DNA of 32,446 bases from Pseudomonadota bacterium. GTDB lineage: Bacteria > Pseudomonadota > Alphaproteobacteria > Reyranellales > Reyranellaceae. Below the pieces are notes generated by a model. It searched no databases. It was not told where the DNA came from and saw nothing but the letters and a program-made list of their open reading frames with translations. Where the stretch lies: positions 1-32,446 of the forward strand of contig JAEWIV010000316.1 of the NCBI GenBank assembly GCA_023386865.1, written 5' to 3'. Of the stretch, positions 24,350 through 30,731 are shown piece by piece (the first letter of the stretch is position 1; the number at the start of each line of letters is the position of its first letter). The translations under genes and the position numbers were made by a program.

Positions 24350-24825
24350 GTCAGGTCCTCCAGGCAGGCCGCAAGCGTCACGATCACGCCGGCGCTGGCG
24401 CTGAAGAACTCGCCTTTGCTGGTCTCGGCGATGGCCACGATCCTCTGCGAATCGCCGAGCTTGATGCGCGTGGCGATCATCGCCTTGCCGTTCTTCGGCG
24501 AAAGCCTGGCATCGAGCACATGCGGCTGCGGGTTCTTCTCGTTGAAGACATGGATCGCCTTTACGTGGTCGGCCTCGCTCATCGGGCTTTCGACCGAGAC
24601 GGTGAGCGGCACGGCATTGCCGTTCTCGATCAGGGGCGGCAAGTCGAGCGTCACACGGCCTTCGCGGATGGCATTGTCGCCCACGACTTCCTTGATGGCG
24701 GCCGCCATCGCTTCCGGCGTGGCCCGCGCTGTCGCAAACGGCAGCATGCTGACCAGGGCGGCGCCCGCGATGAAAATCCGTCTCGTCGTCGTCCCCTCTT
24801 TCGTCCCCTCCTTCGTCCCTGGCAT
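24346..24825 (-). CDS. soxY: SoxY, sulfur-carrier protein with unusual C-terminus
   Basis: A 159-residue carrier with a twin-arginine signal (TTTRRIFIAGAALVSMLPFA). The mature protein has IKEVVGDNAIREGRVTLDLP and the beta-sandwich pattern VPLTVSVESPM and IHVFNEKNPQPHVLDARLSP, as in SoxY. The substrate-bearing Cys is Cys154, but the end reads VTLAACLEDLT instead of the usual flexible GGCGG-type arm. AAGGAG is placed well before the ATG at 24825. Just inside the gene, a 12-base unit occurs twice (24791-24802 and 24803-24814) and gives the KEGTKEG repeat ahead of the Tat motif. The gene is two bases after soxX. Confidence 0.92.
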   Translation of the reverse strand: MPGTKEGTKEGTTTRRIFIAGAALVSMLPFATARATPEAMAAAIKEVVGDNAIREGRVTLDLPPLIENGNAVPLTVSVESPMSEADHVKAIHVFNEKNPQPHVLDARLSPKNGKAMIATRIKLGDSQRIVAIAETSKGEFFSASAGVIVTLAACLEDLT

Positions 24826-24827
24826 GG

Positions 24828-25268
24828 CTACTCCTTCAGGGTCGCGAGATAGGCCACGACATCCTCGATCTGCTCGGCCGTCAAGATGGTCTTGCCCTCG
24901 AAGGGCTTGGCGACACGCTGCAGACCTGTCGTCCGGTAATAGGGCGGCATGATGGTGTCGGGATTGAGACGCGAGCCGTCGACGACGCGCAGGCGCAGCT
25001 GCGGCACCGACCAGCGCGTGCCGGCGCCGGCCAGGCTCGGTGCGAGATTGCCCTGGAAACGCTCCTCGGAGATCGGCCCGCTGTGGCAGAGCAGGCAAAG
25101 GCCGACACTGCGGTTGGCAACGATCACCCGTCCGCGCGCGGCATCGCCCGGCTTGTCGGCCAGCGGCCCGGGAATGGCATCGCCCACGACGGTGTAGCGC
25201 GGTTCCTGCGCCCCGGCTGCGGGAACCAGAGCCACGGCGGTCGCGACGAGCAGGCTCGTTCGCCACAT
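24828..25268 (-). CDS. soxX: SoxX, monoheme c-type cytochrome
   Basis: A 146-residue exported cytochrome. The Sec signal (MWRTSLLVATAVALVPAAGA) is followed by QEPRYTVVGDAIPGPL. A single heme site CLLCH occurs at residues 58-62, inside NRSVGLCLLCHSG. The SoxX hallmark RFQGNLAPSLAGAGTRW is next, and Met107 in NPDTIMPPYYR is the axial ligand. The end, ILTAEQIEDVVAYLATL, is standard. It accepts electrons within the SoxAX complex and passes them to a small cytochrome. Only two bases separate it from the soxF-type stop and two from soxY. Confidence 0.95.
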   Translation of the reverse strand: MWRTSLLVATAVALVPAAGAQEPRYTVVGDAIPGPLADKPGDAARGRVIVANRSVGLCLLCHSGPISEERFQGNLAPSLAGAGTRWSVPQLRLRVVDGSRLNPDTIMPPYYRTTGLQRVAKPFEGKTILTAEQIEDVVAYLATLKE

Positions 25269-25270
25269 GG

Positions 25271-26530
25271 TCAGCCGAACACCTCGGTCGTGATGGTCTT
25301 GAACCAGCTCGAGGCGTAGAGCGCTTCCTGGCCGCGGAAGCCGCCGACCACTTCCAACGGGCTGTCGCCGCCGGCGCCGGGAACGTTGGTCAGCACGCCC
25401 TTGTCGGGGCGATAGACTACGGCAACCGAGATGCCGTAGTCGGCCGCGACCAGGCTGTAGCAGGTGTTGACCAGGATGGGTTCCACCGGCTTGCGGCCGG
25501 CCAGCAGCTCGACGATGGCGGCGGCGCAGACCTTGGCCTGGGCGTTGGCGGCGAAGGCCGATTTGGGCATGCCGCCCATGATCGCCGCATCGCCGATGAC
25601 GTGGACGCCGGGCTGCAGGGTCGATTCGAAGGCCACCGGCTCGACCGGGCACCAGCCGGTGCGGTCGGCGACGCCGGACTGCTGGGCGATGGCGCCAGCC
25701 TTTTGCGGCGGGATGACGTTGCCGACCGCCGCCTTGTGCCGCGCGAAGTCGGTGACGAAGGTCAGCGTCGCGGGATCCACCGAGGTTACCTTGCCACCCT
25801 GGCTCAGCGACACCCATTCGATCAGGCCGGGATAGAGCTCGGCCCAGGCATTCTGGAAGAGCTTCTGCTTGGAGAAGGCGTCCTTGGCATCGAGGATCAG
25901 GAGCTTCGATTTCGGCTTCCAGATCTTGAGCCAGTAGGCGATCAGGCTGGCGCGCTCGTAGGGGCCGGGCGGGCAACGAAAGGGGTTTGCCGGCGAGGAG
26001 ATGACGACCAGCCCGCCGTCCTCCATGTCTTGCAGCTGCTTGCGCAGGAGGACGGTCTGCGCCCCGGCCTTCCAGGCGTGCGGCATCTTCTCGGCCGCCG
26101 CCTCGTCGTAACCCGGCAACGCGCCCCAGTTGATGTCGATGCCAGGCGACAGAACCAGGCGGTCGTAGGAGAGCTTGTTGCCGTCGGCCAGCGTCACGGT
26201 CTTGGCTGCCGCGTCGACGGCCGTGGCCGATGTCTGGGCGAGCGTGATGCCCGCCTTCTTCACGCCATCGTAACCGAACTGCTGCTGGTCGATCTCCCAC
26301 AGGTTGGCCAGCACGCCGTTGCTGAACGGACAAGCGGTGAAGATCGGGTCGGGCTCGACCAGGGTCACGGCGAGATCGGGCGCCAGCGCTTTCAGCGTGC
26401 GCGCCGCGGTAGCGCCGCCGAAGCCGCCACCCACCACCACGACGCGGCCGCGGCCCTGCGCCGAAGCGATCGATGGCGCTGCCAGGCCAGCCAACGCGGT
26501 GAGCTTGAGGAAGCTGCGCCTAGTCGACAT
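25271..26530 (-). CDS. soxF: SoxF/FccB-type flavoprotein (flavocytochrome c sulfide dehydrogenase)
   Basis: A 419-residue periplasmic flavoprotein. The Tat signal is MSTRRSFLKLTALAGLAA. The FAD motif VVVVGGGFGGATAARTL begins near residue 30. Cys67 in FTACPFSNGVL is at the usual site of covalent FAD attachment. Two more cysteines, in PFRCPPGPYERA and VNTCYSLVA, correspond to the redox-active disulfide near the flavin. VHVIGDAAIMGGMPKSAFAA is the second FAD region. It oxidises sulfide or polysulfide/persulfide and passes electrons to a small cytochrome. That partner is probably the gene three bases upstream. It could also reactivate SoxYZ, as proposed for SoxF. Confidence 0.92.
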   Translation of the reverse strand: MSTRRSFLKLTALAGLAAPSIASAQGRGRVVVVGGGFGGATAARTLKALAPDLAVTLVEPDPIFTACPFSNGVLANLWEIDQQQFGYDGVKKAGITLAQTSATAVDAAAKTVTLADGNKLSYDRLVLSPGIDINWGALPGYDEAAAEKMPHAWKAGAQTVLLRKQLQDMEDGGLVVISSPANPFRCPPGPYERASLIAYWLKIWKPKSKLLILDAKDAFSKQKLFQNAWAELYPGLIEWVSLSQGGKVTSVDPATLTFVTDFARHKAAVGNVIPPQKAGAIAQQSGVADRTGWCPVEPVAFESTLQPGVHVIGDAAIMGGMPKSAFAANAQAKVCAAAIVELLAGRKPVEPILVNTCYSLVAADYGISVAVVYRPDKGVLTNVPGAGGDSPLEVVGGFRGQEALYASSWFKTITTEVFG

Positions 26531-26533
26531 CGC

Positions 26534-26833
26534 CTACTCCGGCTGCGCGGCAAACCACGCCGCGAGCGCATCGATCTGCTGGTCGTCGAACCCCTTGGCG
26601 ATACGGCCCATGACCGAGGACGGCCAGGCGCCGCTGCGGTACTCGCGCATGAATTGAACGATGTCGGATGCCTTGCGGCCGGCGATGCGCGGGATGACCG
26701 AATCGGGAATGCGCTTGGCCGCATGGCAGCCCGTGCACGAGCTGGCGCCAGGCGGCCCCGCGTCTACCGCCCAGACCGGGCTGGCCAGCACCAACGCACT
26801 GGCCAGCGCCGGGAGCAGCAGGCGATGCCTCAT
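26534..26833 (-). CDS. Small monoheme cytochrome c
   Basis: A 99-residue exported cytochrome. The Sec signal ends near PVWA (residue 22). The heme motif is CTGCH (33-37) and the probable axial Met is Met75 (PSSVMGRIAKGF). The mature protein is near 77 residues, the size of FccA/SoxE-type subunits. Its ATG overlaps the stop of the molybdenum hydroxylase (ATGA), and the SoxF gene begins three bases after it. It may thus serve as electron acceptor for either enzyme or both; the family does not decide. Confidence 0.9.
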   Translation of the reverse strand: MRHRLLLPALASALVLASPVWAVDAGPPGASSCTGCHAAKRIPDSVIPRIAGRKASDIVQFMREYRSGAWPSSVMGRIAKGFDDQQIDALAAWFAAQPE

Positions 26834-29010
26834 GAAGCCTTCTTCAGCTCGTGATGCATCAGCGGCAGGTCGCGCACGCGCTTGCCGGTCGCCCGGGCGA
26901 TCGCGTTCAGCACGGCAGGCGCGGCAACGGCGATGGTGGGCTCCCCGACGCCACCCCAGAAGTCATGCGTCGGGACCAGCACGGTCTCGACCTGGGGCAT
27001 CTCGTCGATGCGCATGACGTTGTAGCTGTCGAAATTGGTCTGCTCGACGGCGCCGTCCTTGACGGTGATCTCGCCATAGAGTGCCGCCGACAGGCCGTAG
27101 GCGAAGGAGCCCGCGACCTGGCGGTCGACCTGCGCCGGGTTGACGACGTGGCCGCAGTTGGTAGCCGCCGTGATCTTGTGGATCTTGAGCGCGCCGTCTG
27201 CACTCACCGAGACTTCGGCGACACCGGCGACGTAGCTGCCGTAGCCCATGACCTGGGCGAGGCCATGGAAATGTCCGGCCGGCAACGGCTTGCCGTAACC
27301 CGCCTTGTCGGCCGCCGCCTTGAGCACGGCCGCCCATTTGGGCTTCAGCACCTTCATGCGGAAGGCCAACGGATCCTGGCCGGCCGCATCGGCCAGCTCG
27401 TCCATGAAGCTTTCCATGTAGACGGCATTCTGGTTGGTGTTCACCCCGCGCCAGAATCCTGCCGTGATGTGCGGATTGCGCATCGCGTGGTCGATCAGGA
27501 GGTTCGGCACATTGTAGCCGTAGGCCGCTTCCACACCCGATGCCATCAGGCCCTGGAACATCACGGGATCCATGCCGTTCTGCAGGTTCTGCGGCAAGAG
27601 CGAGGCCAGGATCGACTGGCCCGAGATGCGCATGTGCAGGCCGACCAGGTTGCCCTGCGCATCGAGACCGCCCGTCAGCTTGGCCATCGTCGTCGGATGG
27701 TACTGGCAGTGCGTCATGTCCTCTTCGCGCGACCAGATCAGCTTGACCGGCGTGCCGGGCATCTCCTTGGCGACCAGTACGGCCTGCCGGACATAATCCG
27801 AGCGGCCGCGCCGGCCGAAGCCGCCGCCCAGCAGCATCTTGTGGACGTCGCACTTGTCGGTCGGCAGCCCGGAGGCGTCCGCCGCGGCCGCCAATGCCGC
27901 CTCGCCGTTCTGCGTGCCGCACCACACCTCGCACTTGTCGGGCGTGTAGCGCGCGGTGGCGTTCATCGGCTCCATGGTCACATGGTGCTGATAGGGGAAG
28001 CTGTAGGTCGCGGTGACCTTCTTGGCCGCCCCGTCGATCGCAGCCTTGGCATCGCCTACCTTGTTGCCGACGAAGGCTTCGCTGGCGTCGAGCCCTTCCT
28101 TCAGCATGGCGTTGATGGTCTCGGTCTGGACCTCGCCCAGCTTGCCGATGTCCCAGTCGGTGGGCAGGGCCGCAAGCGCGGTCCGCGCGTTCCAGTAGGT
28201 GTCGGCGACTACGACGACGGCGTTGCCGTCGATCGCCACGACCTTCTTCACGCCGGGCATCTTCTCGACCTTGGCCGCGTCGAAGCTCTTGAGCTTGCCG
28301 CCGATCACCGGGCAGGCGCGCACGGTGGCGACCAGCATGCCCGGCATGGTGAAGTCGATGCCATAGAGCTGCTTGCCGGTGACCTTGTCGACCGTGTCGA
28401 GCCGGTTCAGCGGCTTGCCCGCGATCTTCCAGTCCTTGGGGTCCTTGAGCTTGACCTCCTTGGGCGGCTCGAGCTGCGCCGCAGCGGCTGCAACGGCGCC
28501 ATAGGTCGTCTTCTTGCCCGAGCTATGGGTGATAATGCCCTTGTCGACCTTGAGCTCGCCGACGGGGACCTTCCATTCGGCGGCGGCAGCGGCGAGCAGC
28601 ATCTCGCGCGCCATCGCGCCGCCTTCGCGGACGTACTGGTTGCTCTCGCGGATACCGCGGCTGCCGCCGGTCGAATAGTTCTTCCAGACGCGGTTGCGTT
28701 TCAGGTTCTCGCCGGGCGTCGGATATTCCCAGGTGACCTTGCTCCAATCGCATTCCAGCTCCTCGGCGACGAGCTGGCAGAGGCCGGTCAACGTGCCCTG
28801 CCCCATCTCGGAGCGGGCGACGCGGATCACGACCTTGTCGTCGGGATGGATCACCACCCAGGCGTTGAGCTCCTTGACGGGCGACTGGGCGTAGGCCTCG
28901 AAGGGGATGGAGAAGCCGAGCGAGAAACCACCGGCGACGGCAGCGCCGCTGACCAGGAAGCGACGCCTGTTCAAGGAACTGGGACCGAGCGAGGTCTGAT
29001 GAATCGTCAT
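26830..29010 (-). CDS. Molybdenum hydroxylase large subunit (xanthine dehydrogenase/IorB-like), Tat exported
   Basis: A 726-residue molybdopterin-binding subunit of the aldehyde oxidase/isoquinoline oxidoreductase group. The N-terminal Tat signal is LNRRRFLVSGAAVAGG. Features are RVARSEMGQGTLTGLCQLVA, LLGGGFGRRG (molybdopterin region), HHVTMEPMNATAR, and GGVGEPTIAVAAPAV with Glu690 at the place of the catalytic base. It pairs with the [2Fe-2S] subunit encoded 15 bases upstream to hydroxylate an aldehyde, N-heterocycle or similar substrate with water, sending electrons to a cytochrome rather than NAD. There is no FAD subunit gene, as in IorAB. Linkage to sox genes is unusual and the substrate is open. 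Confidence 0.92.
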   Translation of the reverse strand: MTIHQTSLGPSSLNRRRFLVSGAAVAGGFSLGFSIPFEAYAQSPVKELNAWVVIHPDDKVVIRVARSEMGQGTLTGLCQLVAEELECDWSKVTWEYPTPGENLKRNRVWKNYSTGGSRGIRESNQYVREGGAMAREMLLAAAAAEWKVPVGELKVDKGIITHSSGKKTTYGAVAAAAAQLEPPKEVKLKDPKDWKIAGKPLNRLDTVDKVTGKQLYGIDFTMPGMLVATVRACPVIGGKLKSFDAAKVEKMPGVKKVVAIDGNAVVVVADTYWNARTALAALPTDWDIGKLGEVQTETINAMLKEGLDASEAFVGNKVGDAKAAIDGAAKKVTATYSFPYQHHVTMEPMNATARYTPDKCEVWCGTQNGEAALAAAADASGLPTDKCDVHKMLLGGGFGRRGRSDYVRQAVLVAKEMPGTPVKLIWSREEDMTHCQYHPTTMAKLTGGLDAQGNLVGLHMRISGQSILASLLPQNLQNGMDPVMFQGLMASGVEAAYGYNVPNLLIDHAMRNPHITAGFWRGVNTNQNAVYMESFMDELADAAGQDPLAFRMKVLKPKWAAVLKAAADKAGYGKPLPAGHFHGLAQVMGYGSYVAGVAEVSVSADGALKIHKITAATNCGHVVNPAQVDRQVAGSFAYGLSAALYGEITVKDGAVEQTNFDSYNVMRIDEMPQVETVLVPTHDFWGGVGEPTIAVAAPAVLNAIARATGKRVRDLPLMHHELKKAS

Positions 29011-29025
29011 GATCGCATCCTCCTC

Positions 29026-29475
29026 TTAAGCCTTGGCTGCGGCGTGGATCGCCTCGCGCACTTGCACGTAGGTGCCGCAGCGGCAGATGTTGCTCATGGC
29101 CGCGTCGATATCGGCGTCGGTCGGATTGGGCTTGGCGGCGAGCAAGGCGGTGGCCGCCATCACCATGCCGCTCTGGCAGTAGCCGCACTGCGGCACGTCG
29201 GCCGCCACCCAGGCCGCCTGGATCTTGTTCAGCGTGCCGTTGGCTGCGAGGCCTTCGACGGTGACGACCTTCTTGTTGCCGATGGAATTCACCGGCACCT
29301 GACAGGAGCGCGTTGCGACGCCGTCGATATGGACCGTGCAAGCACCGCACTGGGCGATGCCGCAGCCGTACTTGGTCCCGGTGAGGCCGAGCTGCTCGCG
29401 CAGCACCCACAGAAGCGGTGTCCGCGGATCCGCAGAGTGATTGAGGGACTTGCCATTGACGTTGATGACAGCCAT
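29026..29475 (-). CDS. [2Fe-2S] subunit of the molybdenum hydroxylase (IorA/CoxS-like)
   Basis: A 149-residue iron-sulfur protein with two [2Fe-2S] sites. The ferredoxin-like N-terminal site uses Cys38, Cys43, Cys46 and Cys58 (KYGCGIAQCGACTVHIDG). The helical C-terminal site uses Cys97, Cys100, Cys131 and Cys133 (PQCGYCQSGM and NICRCGTY). It carries electrons from the molybdenum centre to the small cytochrome. It lacks a signal peptide and would travel with the Tat-exported large subunit. It is the first gene of the operon; the 183-base gap upstream (29476-29658) should hold the promoter, but I see no convincing -35/-10 pair. Confidence 0.95.
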   Translation of the reverse strand: MAVINVNGKSLNHSADPRTPLLWVLREQLGLTGTKYGCGIAQCGACTVHIDGVATRSCQVPVNSIGNKKVVTVEGLAANGTLNKIQAAWVAADVPQCGYCQSGMVMAATALLAAKPNPTDADIDAAMSNICRCGTYVQVREAIHAAAKA

Positions 29476-29658
29476 CCCGGTCTCCGTTGTTGGGTATGCC
29501 AGAATCCTAGCCGAGGGCTATTGCAGCGGCCAGTGATCGAGCCGGCTTCACGGATGTGTGATGGGCGATCTTCTCGCAGAGCGCCGATGACGTGCGCTGA
29601 CGACGCCGGTCGCACAAGAAGCAATCCGTCGACCTGATTGCAGGGAACGGATCTCGCT

Positions 29659-30717
29659 TCAGAGCTTGGGCGGCGGATAGTACGGGCGATCGCCGAGGGC
29701 CTGCACGCGTTTCCAGAAGTCGGGGCCCGAAGCCTTGCCGACCTCGTCGAGATCGGCTGCCTGGCGCCACATGCTCCACGACTCCGGATGAAGGGCGCTT
29801 GCCGTGTTCATCTGGCGGTCGCCCTCGATCGTGTCGCCATGGGCGCGCAGCCAGACGCCGAGCCTGAAGCGCGCGTGAGCTTCGGCTATCTCCGCCGTCA
29901 CCTTTGGCATGCCGGCGCGGGCGTCCGCGGCCGGCAGAGCATGCTTGCCCGTGGTCACCCAGGCGCGCACGGCGTCGAGATAGGTCTGGCGGGCAGCGAG
30001 CCGCTCCGCCTGGTCCTCGGGCGACATGGTGCGCGTCTTGAGATCCATGCGCCGGAAGTGGTCGGTCGAACCCGCGGTCTCGGGTGGCCGGGCGATCTTG
30101 CCGCTCTCGTCGATCCAGATCGCTTGCGGCACGTTTACCAGGTTGTAGAGATCGCTGAGACGATGATCGGTGTCGATCAGCTGCCAGTATGTGGACTTGG
30201 CCTGCTCGATCCACGGCCGGGCGTGCTCGGCGCCGCGGCTTTCCTCGGCCACGGCCACGACCATGAAGGCCTGGTCCTTCAGCTCATCGTAGAGTGTCTG
30301 CCACACGGGCAAGTCGAAACGGCAGCCTCACCAACTGGCCCAGGTGGCGAGAAAGACCTTCTTGCCGCGAAGATCGGACAGCCTGTGCGGCTTGCCGTCG
30401 ACGTCGGGCAGGGTGAAGTCCGGCGCCTGCAACCCCTCCAGGGCGGCATTGCGCTCCTCGGCCGGCGCGCCCAGCGCCCAGACCTCGCCGTTCTCGGCGG
30501 CGACCACGGGACCACCCAGCTTGTTCCAGAACGCCGCGACGTCGACGCGACCTTCCTTCACGGCGGCGGCCGGCAAGGGCACGCAGCGCTCGGCCAGGCA
30601 CATGCCCTCGGGCTTCAGCGTCCAGCCGGTGACCTTCGCCGCATCGGACGCGCTCATCCAGAGCCCGTCCGCGCTCTTCACCCTGTGCTCGGCCGTCGGC
30701 GTGAGAATGACGGTCAT
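29659..30717 (-). CDS. Candidate selenoprotein: TlpA/redoxin-like protein with in-frame UGA at the active site
   Basis: A 352-codon gene read through one TGA at 30328-30330 (codon 130). The upstream half (1-129) has CLAERC at about 40-45, then the redoxin opening LQAPDFTLPDVDGKPHRLSD and KVFLATWASW. The TGA follows directly, then GCRFDLPVWQTLYDELKDQ. Thus Sec130-Gly-Cys132 replaces the Cys-Gly-Cys site I know from such redoxins. The downstream half keeps the thioredoxin fold (MVVAVAEES, VNVPQAIWID with the cis-Pro at 197) and a TPR-like helical end (FRLGVWLRAHGD). No signal peptide is seen, so it is probably cytoplasmic. GGAG six bases before the ATG at 30717 supports this start; ATG at 30729 is possible. 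The alternative is a nonsense-mutated pseudogene, but no other damage is visible. Confidence 0.72.
30298..30325 (-). promoter_or_regulatory. Possible bacterial SECIS hairpin just downstream of the UGA
   Basis: On the minus strand, CTGCC (positions +3 to +7 after the TGA) pairs with GGCAG (+26 to +30). Two G-U pairs extend the stem, an internal UU/U mismatch follows, and two top pairs (C12-G22, G13-C21) close a loop near +14 to +20. The place and size fit a bacterial SECIS, read within the coding region, but the loop does not clearly show the favoured G/U loop start. Support is weak until it is folded and compared. Confidence 0.35.
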
Positions 30718-30731
30718 CGCAAGCTCCATCG

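Noticed and set aside
26851..29637. A 928-codon plus-strand frame opposite the molybdenum hydroxylase genes
   Set aside because: Antisense shadow of two well-supported genes, with no start support and no recognisable domain.
29659..30717. Two separate genes, a short N-terminal ORF and a downstream ORF starting at TTG 30312
   Set aside because: The boundary falls in the middle of the thioredoxin active-site loop and neither half would be a complete domain. No ribosome-binding site supports the second start.
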